Assembly: GCF_001949145.1 (NCBI RefSeq) | Contig: NW_019091584.1 | Span: 250,001-286,771 of the forward strand | DNA: 36,771 nt | Source of the DNA: Acanthaster planci | Taxonomy: Eukaryota; Echinodermata; Asteroidea; Valvatida; Acanthasteridae | Direction of reading: 5' to 3' | In this document: piece after piece, positions 27,001 through 36,771 of the stretch | Layout of the letters: every line of letters starts with the position of its first letter | Position numbering within the stretch: the first letter of the stretch is position 1 | Made by a program: the position numbers and the translations under genes | The notes under the pieces: model-generated | Told to the model about the DNA's origin: nothing | Seen by the model: the letters and a program-made list of their open reading frames with translations, nothing else | Databases searched by the model: none

Positions 27001-30000
27001 TGTACGTGACGTCGGTGATCGCTTATCCCGTTTGGCCTTGAGGCAAGATGTCCGAGGCTCTGATGATGAGGATGGAGACACTACGTTGACGGAGACTGAC
27101 AGTGCCTCCAGCCTTTCGGATCTCATCTACACCTCAAGAAGGCCACACTCCTCCAGAGGACTGGTAAAGCCTTTAATAGTTCATAATTGAGTCCAGAAAC
27201 CTCCCAAACTTTGTTCCATTACCATAATGGGAAGCAAACTATAGAGTTGCATTTCAAACAAATTTGAATCACTTCCGTTAGATTTCATTAGAGAGTTACC
27301 CAAACCTACGCTCAGGTGTTCCAGTAACATTCAACCGTCCTGATTGGCTTTTACTTGTAACGAGAATTACATACAAGCATACTTTCCATTTTGCAGTACA
27401 CTCACCGGCCTGCAGGAGATGAAAACACAGTGTACAAACCCCATCTACCAAGATCATGTGAGTGTTTGATCTGGTGTTGACATGTTGTACCCTGAAAGAG
27501 CAGGAGTGGAGGAGGTAGAATCCACCCCTTCAAGATTTTCTCCAAAACCATTTGAAATTTGTTTCATCTTCCAAGCCCTGAGTTTTTTCTGTAACATCCT
27601 ACGGTCTGTTTGACACCAATTTGGTGAATATTCGATATGTCAAAAATCCACATGTTTACCATTGACGTGCTCAATGCACATGGGCCAACACATGTGAGGC
27701 CATAAATGTCAAATGATCATAACATCAAAACCCCTACGCATGTCATATTCAATTGAAATGTAACATTTGTACTGATGTCTTTACGTGGGCACCAAGTTAA
27801 AAAAAAAATCATTGGGCATGCCACAGCCGAACTCTGGGGGACAGAGGGTACAAATCTTTTTAGGATTAAACTCCAAGGGGAGGGGACTTAGTCAGTGGTT
27901 GGACTTGCAACTTGGCTTAGATGTCGCAGTGTTCAGTGGAAACAAACACTTCCAAACAGCAAGCACCGTTACACCCGGAATCTGTGATTTGTTTAAGCTC
28001 AGAATACAGTCCGTGTACACTTAACCTACTTTTACTGTCATCTCTTGCTGTAGTCATAAGACCAGACTCTGCTCAGCCAAGGACAAAGCATGACATGAAG
28101 ACGGATCCAGTCTCGAGGTAGGGCGACTGATTCTCTTTATGACTGCATTGAGTTCAGTGACGGTTTGTTTGGACTGGGTAAAGAGCCACGTTTAATTTGT
28201 TTGGAGAGAGCTACTTTCCATGTACCATCCCATAAAAGCAATTGGTTTAGTGTTCAAAAATGCTTCAGTCATTGAAGACGTGAGCTGTCACATTTATATT
28301 TAATACAAATGTCTCAATTTTGTTTGGGGGGGATCATTCAGACAGTTCTGTCATTGTCAGTCCAGGTTTTGTTAGGGACGATACACCTGAATTCTGTCCG
28401 ACTCACAGCCGCCAAGATCTAGCACAAAGGTGCTCCCGCAATTACGGAATTGCTCAGACTCAAATGCTTTCCATCCGCCCCTTCCTTGACAGACATCAGA
28501 TGTACAAGGCCGCATGGAGCAGTCATAGAGCGCCGGGCGAAAAGAACCGAAACGACCTCAGATGGAGCATCAGGGTAAGTGTGCACACACTGACAGAATG
28601 GTTGCTTGCCTGAAAATGGGTCGCTCAGATATTAACCACTTCCTGTCAGGGAGCCCGGTACAGGGTGCCTGAAATCGGACAAAGGAACTGGGCCTTGTGA
28701 CAAAAGACCGTACTCGGAACAAAAAATGAGCTGCTGGGAATTGCCAATCAATTTTCATATGCTGTGAGCACAGAGTGTTGGCATTAGCGGAGGTAATCCG
28801 TTATTATTTTGAAACAGTATACCGTTGTTTGTGGCATTCAGTGCCAACGGATTATCAGCGGGGACAAAAGTGCTCCAGCGATGAGCGATACAACATCCCT
28901 GCAACCTGATCTGGCCACATTTGTAAAGACACCACTGTAATTCAGCAAAACACTGGGCCAATTTTGGGAACAAAGGAAGTTACGCAACACCACACAATCT
29001 GGGCTGTCTTTACAGGGTGGCAGGCCTGGCTGCAATACTCAGGCATCAATGGAGGTTGCCTGTTGGATGACAGTAGCCACCAGAGTCATTTGTGTGAATG
29101 TAAGCGTCCAGATAAATGAAGATATGAATTTTTGAAGAGTTTTGAAAACGGAAAATCTTGAAAATCGCCCAGCAACTTGTCCCGCATATGCAAATTCCAC
29201 CCGGCAGGAAGTGGTTAAAATGTTTGTTGCGTGCCTCAGTAAAGCCCAAGACGAGTTGTCAGGCAGTGGAAGAAAATGGAAAGTGAGACTTCAGATGGTA
29301 TTTTTCTTAAAAAGAAGAAATGCTTCTTGTCCTGTCTGCTGACTTTCTGGTCAAAATCGCAATGCAGTATCAAGGTATTGCCTATTTAGCTCGACTTACG
29401 TAACTGTGACTTGGAATAACTTGATGGTCACATCTCAGAAACAGCACGCAGCTGGGTGCTGAGAGTGTCATGGATCTTATTTAAATTGATGAGTCAGCCA
29501 TATTGGAATGAACAGTGAGGTTAACTCTTCATTCAGGGAAGTTGGAAACATCAGTAAAGGCAAAAATGAAATTTCCTATCAAATTAGTACCTGTCTTACT
29601 CTGATAATAATTTTGTACTTGTGATTAAACGCACTTCAGAATTTCACACCATTGGACCCCTCATGAATTCTAAAATAGTCTGATACCGTCCATCAGTTAT
29701 TCTTAAGACCATGCTAGATGCTATGCAGGAGTTAGTTGCACTTATAAATGTGCAAGTTGTAATGGCTTTGATAGGTTCTGTGCAGTATTTTAGTTTGATG
29801 GAATTTCAATAGCATATTATTTGTTCCTCTATTTTCTTTGTATTTACTCGCAAATCTTGACATTTTGTTATTTGCTGGTTTTAAACTTCAAAATAATGTA
29901 AAAGGCCAGTGGGAATTTCCCCTCGAGGGATGATAAAATTGAGTTGAATTGAATACTTTTAAGCAGCAATAAGATAACTTTTGACACGTAGGAAGCATGA

Positions 30001-30916
30001 CATACATAGGTATACATGTATGTACATGGAAGAAATAGCAGGCAGGAAACCTCGCCAGTGCACCGGTGCACTTGAGAATGAAAAGTTTGATTTGGGACCA
30101 CTTTGTGAAAAAGTATCCTTGTATGGAGCCAAAGTTTGTTTACTTATAAGATGCATGGGTATTACTACAAACTGCCAGTTGTATCCCTGACTGGATCTGA
30201 CAAACTGAGCCCAAAGACCAGATTGTCAGTACTATGTATTAGTTTGGATCAGAAACTGAGCTGTTTGGTTTGATTCAACTGTTGAGTTGGCTTTCTGGTA
30301 AAAATGGCCACAACATGGGTGAAACCTGTTGAGAATTCCCATTGATTTGCATCGTGCAAGATTCTTATAAAGGCCTTTAACTCCAAACTGGCTCTGGGTG
30401 ACTCATTTCTGTTTAGTTGGGTCACTTTTAAAGGCGCCTTTCCATATGTTATTTTAAGGTGCGTTGTGTACGTCATGTGTTTATGCGTTTCACTTTTACG
30501 GACACAAAAAGCGACCCGTTTATATACTACACGTGCGTGTTGCATTTGGCCGTCAAAATCGCCTCGGGAGTGATTTTGACAGATACGCACTGCTTGGCAC
30601 AAGTGTTGACCGCATGTGGAAAGGAGCATTAAATCGGTAATCTTGGATGTTCACCTGAAATGTTTGTGATGAGATGTGATGCAGTATCTGAGTTACAGAG
30701 AATTTCCTGAAGCACGTATCACCCTGTACTCCATAACCTGCCTCTTTTCAGGAGCAGATGATGTACAAGGACTCGGCGGCGTATCCAAGGCGCACACCTC
30801 GGGCGTACTCCGCCAACAACTACGTGGTGCCCACAGACAAGAAGAGGCAAGCTTTGAGGTGGGCGGTCAGGACGAGTCTGGCACACAGGCAGATGCCGCC
30901 ATCCACATTCTATTGA
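23946..30916 (+). CDS. HYLS1: HYLS1 centriolar and ciliogenic protein (ten coding exons)
   Basis: Orthologue of hydrolethalus syndrome protein 1, a core centriole component needed for basal-body function and ciliogenesis. Exons: 23946-24057, 24547-24618, 25261-25367, 25960-26171, 26692-26747, 26997-27163, 27397-27457, 28054-28117, 28493-28574, 30752-30916. All phases join, giving 365 residues. The N-terminus has a LGYHNIP...LQQFAKDLERLI motif (residues about 21-43). The middle has MKRKVVRK followed by FDESITESES (about 161-186), matching the vertebrate KRKVLR...DESI.SESES. The HYLS box lies in KTDPVSR (278-284), PGEKNRNDLRWSIR (298-311) and NNYVVPTDKKRQALRWAVR near the C-terminus. Human HYLS1 is about 299 aa; this one is longer mainly in the N-terminal half. 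The start codon lies 5 nt after an acceptor, so at least one non-coding 5' exon is expected upstream. Confidence 0.93.
24547..24618 (+). CDS. HYLS1: HYLS1 coding exon 2
   Basis: Encodes DLERLIKDESEREGLIDTSA and ASDLG, completing the LxxF-x-DLxxLI helix begun in exon 1. Acceptor attacag, donor G|GTAAGC. Confidence 0.88.
25261..25367 (+). CDS. HYLS1: HYLS1 coding exon 3
   Basis: Encodes DYTAEDLRLPVRSHPMPYPS and AGGRRPNSAPSAAKRS. Ends at ATCG|GTAAGC, inside the first unit of the 36-bp minisatellite. Using later repeat donors would add 12-residue blocks (see findings). Confidence 0.85.
25359..25645 (+). repeat. 36-bp minisatellite spanning the HYLS1 exon 3 splice donor
   Basis: Eight tandem units start at 25359, 25395, 25431, 25467, 25502, 25538, 25574 and 25610; all are 36 bp except the fourth (35 bp). 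Each unit begins AAG(A/G)(A/G)ATC, and units 1-7 continue (A/G)GTAAG, so seven copies of the 5' splice site exist. The first unit's 9 exonic bases are the end of coding exon 3. Unit 8 has lost the GT. Confidence 0.95.
25960..26171 (+). CDS. HYLS1: HYLS1 coding exon 4
   Basis: Encodes a low-complexity Pro/Gln/Gly region (YKPVAAGQPVKPKPS...GRGRQGRGASANKRP) ending in TMKRKVVR, the start of the conserved KRKV block. Acceptor aaaaacag, donor AG|GTATGT. Confidence 0.9.
26692..26747 (+). CDS. HYLS1: HYLS1 coding exon 5
   Basis: Short exon encoding KMNGQAQVFDESITESES, conserved with vertebrate HYLS1. Acceptor tgttacag, donor G|GTACAA. Confidence 0.9.
26997..27163 (+). CDS. HYLS1: HYLS1 coding exon 6
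   Basis: Encodes GDVRDVGDRLSRLALRQDVR, an acidic patch GSDDEDGDTTLTETDSASS, then LSDLIYTSRRPHSSRGL. Acceptor gagcag, donor GTAAAG (phase 0). Confidence 0.9.
27397..27457 (+). CDS. HYLS1: HYLS1 coding exon 7
   Basis: Encodes YTHRPAGDENTVYKPHLPRS; the next codon is split (T|TC). Acceptor ttttgcag, donor GTGAGT. Confidence 0.88.
28054..28117 (+). CDS. HYLS1: HYLS1 coding exon 8
   Basis: Encodes FIRPDSAQPRTKHDMKTDPV and SR, aligning with the human (S)FILPK...KTDRVAR segment. Asp280 in KTDPV sits in the conserved HYLS box and probably corresponds to the Asp mutated in human hydrolethalus syndrome (D211G); that match is from memory. Confidence 0.9.
28493..28574 (+). CDS. HYLS1: HYLS1 coding exon 9
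   Basis: Encodes HQMYKAAWSSHRAPGEKNRN then DLRWSIR, equivalent to the human YKRDW...LPGEDHRKELRWGVR. Acceptor ccttgacag, donor GTAAGT. Confidence 0.93.
28632..29218 (+). mobile_element. piggyBac-like MITE, copy 2 (intact termini)
   Basis: 587 bp bounded by TTAA (28632-28635, 29215-29218). The left terminus TTAACCACTTCCTGTCAGG and the inverted right terminus TTAACCACTTCCTGCCGGG match at 17 of 19 positions. Internal sequence is homologous to 5089-5659 in the same orientation, including the shared TTAGCGGAGGTAATCCGT-type block and the GAATTTTTGAAGA block near the right end. TTAA-flanked inverted termini are diagnostic of piggyBac-type transposition. No transposase reading frame is present. Confidence 0.88.
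29905..29956 (+). mobile_element. Possible LINE/SINE 3' tail
   Basis: GGGAATTTCCCCTCGAGGGA, then ATAAAATTGAGTTGAATTGAA, a TTGAA-type tandem tail. This layout resembles 3' ends of some invertebrate non-LTR retrotransposons. The 5' extent is unknown and no reverse transcriptase is seen. Confidence 0.35.
30752..30916 (+). CDS. HYLS1: HYLS1 terminal coding exon
   Basis: Encodes EQMMYKDSAAYPRRTPRAYS, then ANNYVVPTDKKRQALRWAVR and TSLAHRQMPPSTFY, stop TGA at 30914-30916. The NNY.VPT.KKR.ALRW.VR signature is diagnostic of HYLS1. Acceptor ttttcag. Confidence 0.95.
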   Translation, partial: EQMMYKDSAAYPRRTPRAYSANNYVVPTDKKRQALRWAVRTSLAHRQMPPSTFY

Positions 30917-31534
30917 GAAGTACATGCAGCATAGTGTACAAAAAAAGAAAAGTACTATTCGTCTTGCATGTACATGTAATTCCCTGTTGTAAGTTTTGAC
31001 CAAGTACTAAGTGAGAGAGGAAAAACAACGCAAAACGAAGCCTAGTATGTTGCATGGAACCTTACCGCTAGATGGAAAATGTACACTAGAAAAAAGAACC
31101 ACTTCTACATTAGGTGAAAAGTATGCTTAGGAATTACGACAACTGTCTTTGTGTGAGTGGTGGAGTTCGATATATATTCCCAGTGGGCTGAAAATGGCAT
31201 TGCCAAGTTTTGGAATGAAGTGTGCTGCACTCGTGAAGAGAAATACATTTCCCATGTCTGGATTTCACGGTTACATGGGCTTCGCTTGACAATGTAGAAA
31301 TCTTGGATAACTGCACCGAACATGAATTTGATAAGTTTGTAAAGCTGTCACTATTCAACGTGGCTGGCCCCTTTTTACTATAAATTTTTGCGCCTTGCGT
31401 TAAAAACTGTAAACATGTGGTGTTGGTTGGAATATGAGATTGCCAATACATTGATTTTTACAAAGAGCTCCAGTTGTAGTTTCAGTTTTAATCAATGTGT
31501 AAGATAAATTTGTACTTGATTGACTGTATCTGTA

Positions 31535-31540
31535 AATAAA
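31535..31540 (+). promoter_or_regulatory. Candidate HYLS1 polyadenylation signal
   Basis: AATAAA about 620 nt after the HYLS1 stop codon, in AT-rich sequence followed by a TG-rich stretch (tgtttgtttgtc). It is the best signal before the convergent gene's 3' end. Confidence 0.55.
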
Positions 31541-31714
31541 ATGGTAATATTCATTAATTACATGTTTGTTTGTCAGATACTGCCCTAAAAAGCTTGGTAT
31601 GACTGTTGGCGACTAAAACCACAAATGCTGCAAAAATTTCTTCCAAAACACACACACACAAATTCTGAACCAAGGCGCAGATACAATTACAGCATAAGGA
31701 ACAAACAAAATCAT

Positions 31715-31720
31715 TTTATT
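31715..31720 (-). promoter_or_regulatory. Candidate polyadenylation signal of the convergent minus-strand gene
   Basis: TTTATT on the + strand is AATAAA on the minus strand. It lies tail-to-tail with the HYLS1 signal and would end a long 3' UTR beginning at about 35021. Confidence 0.4.
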
Positions 31721-34700
31721 GTGTTTTTTCTTCGAAACAAACCGTACGTAAACACAGTACTCAAGCAATAAATGAGGACAAATTCATCTTAATTGTCGCA
31801 GATCATTCCAATTCCCATGGTTAATCACCTTCTATGCTCAATCGGCCAAGGTCAAACCTGTAGAACTCAGTGTGGTGTCAAATGGCAAATTTGATGGCAA
31901 TTTTCTTTCCTAAATATCACATGTACGTTACACACAGAATTGTCATCCATGTAGGTCACTTCCCCCCCCGCCACTCGTGACTAAATCCATGTGTATATTC
32001 CAACATGCAGATGATACTGTATGAAGTGTCAAGGAAATGGGTGCATATCATAAGTCCAATGCATCATAAGTCTGAATTTTTGGACATACAAGCCGTCTGA
32101 CTAATTGACAGTTCGGGTCTATAGGCCAAAATAAACTAATAAAGAATCGTCGGACTTATGAGGCGTCAGACGTAACAAGCTGACCCCAAGGCATACGGTA
32201 TATTACTGTACCACATGCCAACAGAGGACTTGCATGGTGTGCCCTCACTGAGGACAGGTCTTTGTTCCTGTGTGATATGCACAAGTAGACCCTCAGTACT
32301 TCCACAGTCATAGAACTAAAGACAAAAATTCCCTCTGTGAAGGCGCTCTTTGCAGTTTCTCTGTGTAAATCAAAACAAGTAGTGATATCTGTGGAACCCA
32401 GGATCAGCTGGCCAAGTATTATACATGTAGTTTGAATGAGTAGATAGGACTGTTTGGGCATAGCCTACAACATATATTACAAGAAATCTGTTACATCTGA
32501 AAACATGTATACACTCATATTCCGACCCCCATCAGTGAGGGCGCTTAGAATATCTAGCCACAAAGGCCTGGTTTCTAACAATCTTCAAATCAACATACTT
32601 GTCAGGTTTTGACAAAATGCCAGGCCTTGACTAAAGCTGGTTTTGTCCCTTTCTGTGTCCTGAAAGAAACCAGGGATGTACCCCTCCTGAAGGTGATATC
32701 TGTGTTGAAGTCCCGAGGGAGATGTTTATTTCTTGGCATGGCTGCTTGCACAGTTAATGAAACGCCACATGGTCAACTTGCAACAATCTGTGCTCTCTTT
32801 AGCAATACAACATGACAGGCCATTTTGTTTTCAACAATCGAGGGTGCTGGAACATAACATGGTAAAAATGTTGGTTATATGTATTGAAACACTGACAGTT
32901 GTTTCAATTGAATGAAAAGTAATGCACAAGATTGATGTGCCAAACTCAGGCACATTTGGGCAGGGAAGTCCATTTTTTACTTACTGCAATATGTAAAGAG
33001 CTTGTTCTCTGAAATACTGCTTTAAAAGTAGATATTCCTAAGTGAAGATATTAAACCTTGAAGTTGGACCATTCCAAATGAAACAAAATGAAAAAAAGGC
33101 CTTATAAAGCTTTTCACCGTGGCCATGAAAATTGAATTGGAAAATTTTCCAGATTATAGAAACATAGTGACATAACAAATTGTTACATATCTGACAAACC
33201 CACGAATACAAAATATCACCATTTTCGAGAAAAACATGTTTTCAGTTAAGCAGTTATTGCGTGCTCATTTTCGATATTTAATTCAATCCTCTTTTGATCT
33301 CTGTGTACAGAAGATACAAAATTGGTCTTTGAAATCATTTCCTAATTTGTATTTTTGGTTCTATGAGCAATACTTTATTTGAATACTGCTATTCGTCAGT
33401 TCATGAGATAAAATCTGAAAATCACCAGAACAGTCCATTTGCCAGTTCGTCAGATAGGTAACGAAATGTCCAGAACTCCCCAAACAGATGAAAATCACCC
33501 CATCACATTTTCAGCCGTTTCCCCGTCTCCAGCTTTGCCCCACTGCCGCTCAGTTTTGACATACTGCCTTACAAGCAAGTGAACGTCTAAATTTATGACC
33601 ATTCATGGACTGTGCAGAACCATGCCATCAATGAGAAAAATGTGCATATTAAAGCCACTGCTTGTGAAAATAGGTTAATTCCTCTCAAGGAGCTATTTTG
33701 GGTTTTGCTTCAGGGGAAAATGGGTCAATTATATAGCACTTGCACATCTTACAAGCAGATCCACGGTCTGCTACCATCTTCAATTACTACTGGAAGCCCA
33801 TACCTGTACCCCAAATCTCGGTGGAAAGTAGCCTCAATCGGTCCACAAAATGGCCCATTTTCTTGTCCTAAAAAACAACTGCTCCACCCTTTGATAATCA
33901 GTCCTCATCATTTCAGCAATCTAACAAACGCATAATTTACAAAATGAGCGAGGCATGCAAATTGCATAATTTCAAATTGACATCTGCCAAAATCATCCGG
34001 TTGGGAAAAGCATTTCCTTTCTGATTGCAATTTAATTGGAATACAAAAACGTGAAGGCAACGTTCTATAATGCATATAGTTTTGCATGTAAATGAACAAA
34101 TTAATTCTGTTTAAACCAACGCAGAAACACCAGTGCCTATCCATAACATCTATCAACTGAACAGGCAAGAACTGTTGAACATCCCAATAAACAAATACTC
34201 TGCATAGAAGGGATGCAAATAAAATTGAAAATTCAACCACTAATATCGGGATGACTGAAAATGTTGAGACTGTAGCTGATGTTTGCCATTTCAGGTGGGA
34301 ATTTTACACTACTACAAGTAAAGTGTATTCAAAATGAGGGGCAAACTTTGCAATTTTTAAATCATGTGGAGTAGAAACAAAAAGTAACGATAAAAGTAAA
34401 ATCCATTCTGAGATGGTATTCCTTCTTGGAAGACAACAGCAAACCAGATCATTCTGTTTTTCACCCCCCCCCAAAAAAAGGAGAAAAAAAAAAGCTTGAA
34501 CCAAATTTTGGAATGTTACAAAAAACCCCAGCAGATATTTCTGGAGCTGTATATACAAATACAATACAAGCATTGGAGCCGCCGTGGTGTGGCATGATTA
34601 TATACAGTGCTTGGCCCTTGCTCAAAATTCCCATCTGCTGTATACAAAACATAAAAAGCAATTTGCTACCTGTAACTTTGTTAGAAAACATTAACGTTTA

Positions 34701-35021
34701 ATGGAACTATACAGTCATTGGATGATTAATCTGATATCCCACAAAAGAAAGCTTTTATAGATACATTTGTTTTTGGCTTCAATGTAGCTTTAACTTTTAA
34801 AGTGTAAATATATATTCACAATGGACAGTCTAACGTATATCATATAAATGCCCAAATAGGGGAAAATATTCCATTCCATTTCTACATACTTTAAAGATTA
34901 CATGAATATATTTTATGAAGAAACTTTCCAGGGGTTCCTTTCTCACATTTACACTCAACATCTGGGGAAAAAAATTACTTCCTGTCAATAATCTAAATTA
35001 TCAAAATCAATCAGTTTAGCT
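31721..35021 (-). other. Probable long 3' UTR of an unidentified minus-strand gene
   Basis: About 3.3 kb of AT-rich sequence without any coding segment that I trust on either strand, between a minus-strand AATAAA and a short terminal-exon candidate. This is inferred from the flanking signals only. Confidence 0.35.
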
Positions 35022-35045
35022 TCAAAGCCACTCCTCGTCATCTTC
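35022..35045 (-). CDS. Terminal exon candidate of an unidentified gene (C-terminus EDDEEWL)
   Basis: On the minus strand a strong acceptor (T8, ctaaatttgctgtcag) is followed by codons for EDDEEWL and TGA at 35022-35024. In the +1 phase the same splice site would instead give a 19-residue end, KMTRSGFEAKLIDFDNLDY, stopping at 34985; I cannot choose between them from sequence alone. No upstream exon is visible in the window. An acidic, Trp-containing C-terminus is seen in Arp2/3 activators such as the WASP/WAVE family, but also elsewhere, so no identity is claimed. Confidence 0.35.
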   Translation of the reverse strand, partial: EDDEEWL

Positions 35046-36771
35046 CTGACAGCAAATTTAGAAAAAAAAGTTACCTTAAAAAAAATCTGTTTGTTGCATG
35101 CTTTTCAAACTCTCACATATGGAAACATTAACAGCTGAATATCCAAAGAACCCTCACCCCACAAGTAACACGAGTTCACTGTAAGTACATTTAGGCTTTC
35201 TACACACTGTACGTTACTCAAAATGCTGATAAAAGACGTATTGGCAAGCAAAAATCCAAATCAAATGCCGAGAGTTGAAAAATAAAAAACGCCAATGAAA
35301 TTTCATGTTATTTCCTGGGACTGGCACATTTCTCACACACACAATACTTGCTTTATGCAGTCACTGGAGGTGATATACAGGGGGAGAGATGGAATTCATT
35401 GAACTCCTACACAATCTGCAGTTCACATTCGTCTGGAAGACAGCACTGTACATATGCTTCGGTTGGAGACTGATTTAAGTACAATTTGGCCACTTGTATC
35501 TAGCTGAGGAAGCAATTCTTGGGAAGATGCATTCTTCTAGATGGTGTTCATAAGCTTTGAGAGTCCATCGCAATCCCTCAAAGGTCCTTACAAGTTCTCA
35601 CAAGTCTACAGTCTACTCACAAGTTTTCACAAGAACAAAGATGTTCTTTTGTTACAGTTAACCCCCTCTGTTTCAAGTATGCAGACTTGCAAGCTGACCT
35701 CTGATTTCACAATGGTCGGACCTGTGATGGACTCAACCACACGTGCAACACTGGAGGGTATCAATGTCAGCTTTTACAAGTAATACAGCCAACTCTGTTT
35801 AAGCTATGCCAAGGAGTTGCCAGTACTGTAGTAGTAACAATCATATGCACAAGCACTCTCAACCTCGAGGTGCACAAAATGCAGCACCTGTTCAAAGATA
35901 CATTCAATGCGCGCACGCCAGCGCCACCTGTATTTCGGTGTGCTACTACAACAGTAATTGACTTTAAATGAGCCGGTTCAGTTTTCCAACTGCGCATGCC
36001 CAAAACAAAATGAAGTGCATCCGAGGTCATTTGGTCGTGAGTGCGAGGTTCTGCACAATCAGCGCGGCCCAATGTAGACTTGCATGTGCGCTTTGATCCT
36101 GAATTACTTTGCCTTTTTTTTGAACACCGAACCGGTTCATTCTGGTCGTTGACTCAGTCTATACTAAACATAGGAACGATGCGTGAAAACTCTAAATACG
36201 ACGCATACAATGTTGATGAATACATGTCGTTGACAGAATTGCAGTAACAATAACAAGCCAAATGGCTTTGCAACGTTTGACAAACGTTCTGCTGTTAGGC
36301 CGAGTTGTCTTTAGCTCAGTATGTAGGAAGTGTGTCCAAACTTAGCATATTCTATTGGGAACAGGGCCTGGGCCTGCCTTACTGGAGTTGATAGTCATGA
36401 ACGCCATAGTTTCTTTCCGTGCATGCTTTCCTATGGTGCTCAGTGGACCATGGGCCTCCAACTGGCTTCACGGCAACATGCACATGTAAACAAAGTGTGA
36501 CATCTGTACTGGGGCAGGGACCTCATGGTTGGGGACGGGTTCCTGCTTTTATTTTGCCACTTTCTGTTAGGCATCTTTGTGGATGTTATTTGTGTATGTT
36601 CGGCATTTGCGTTGCATTTAAATTGCATTAAACTGGGGTGTGAGTGGCCACTCAAAGCTGAAAACAGCTAGCAAAAGGCTGAAATGTAGAAAAGTTCCCA
36701 TACTTTTACACAGACCAGGTGTAGAAGAAAGCTGAAATTCAGGGTTAACATCTACACTAAAAAGCTGAATT
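35046..36771. other. Unassigned right edge
   Basis: No exon, RNA gene or repeat recognised. If the minus-strand terminal exon is real, this is its upstream intron. Confidence 0.5.

Larger units (their letters stand above)
24058..28492. other. HYLS1 introns 1-8
   Basis: Introns are 24058-24546, 24619-25260, 25368-25959, 26172-26691, 26748-26996, 27164-27396, 27458-28053 and 28118-28492. Apart from the intron 3 minisatellite I see no structured elements in them. Confidence 0.6.
28575..30751. other. Last HYLS1 intron
   Basis: 2.2-kb intron holding the second piggyBac-like MITE (28632-29218) and a retrotransposon-tail-like sequence (about 29905-29956). The remainder is unassigned. Confidence 0.7.

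Noticed and set aside
33520-33580. Minus-strand peptide MSKLSGSGAKLETGKRLKM as a C-terminal exon
   Set aside because: No convincing acceptor before it and no family match; it is probably inside a 3' UTR.

Overview
This is a eukaryotic genomic window with three recognisable multi-exon genes, the 3' end of a probable fourth, and many small non-autonomous repeats. I rebuilt exons by joining conserved protein segments across GT...AG splice sites with matching reading phases. The organism is most likely a marine invertebrate deuterostome, best guess an amphioxus (Branchiostoma-like), at about 0.6 confidence. The reasons are the small introns, a secreted astacin-EGF-CUB protease, a great excess of the octamer TACATGTA, dense MITE-like elements, and an intronic minisatellite that starts on an exon/intron boundary. 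I recall this last feature being reported in amphioxus but could not check it.

Layout. (1) Positions 1-7304, + strand: the last eight exons of a cathepsin F-type papain-family cysteine protease (I29 prodomain plus complete catalytic domain, stop at 7302-7304); its 5' exons lie outside the window. A tRNA-derived SINE-like sequence lies upstream at about 404-490. The last intron holds a piggyBac-like MITE, a possible hAT-like MITE and two adjacent hairpins. (2) Positions 16977-9171, - strand: a nine-exon astacin (M12A) metalloprotease with EGF-like and CUB domains, tail-to-tail with the cathepsin gene. A signal peptide exon was not found. One intron is mostly a large foldback inverted repeat. 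(3) Positions 16978-23940: about 7 kb without confirmed coding sequence between two divergent genes, containing a tiny 86-bp MITE with a 9-bp target-site duplication and a 443-bp inverted-repeat element. (4) Positions 23946-30916, + strand: a complete ten-coding-exon HYLS1 gene (365 aa), a centriole/cilium protein. A 36-bp minisatellite repeats its exon 3 splice donor, and the last intron carries a second, better preserved copy of the piggyBac-like MITE. (5) Positions 31535-35045: HYLS1 polyadenylation signal, then on the - strand an apparent long 3' UTR and a short terminal exon of an unidentified gene. (6) Positions 35046-36771: nothing recognised.

The genes are unrelated in function (lysosomal proteolysis, extracellular proteolysis, ciliogenesis), so this is ordinary neighbour arrangement and not an operon-like system. 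The unusual content is in the repeats and in how they sit on splice sites and introns.
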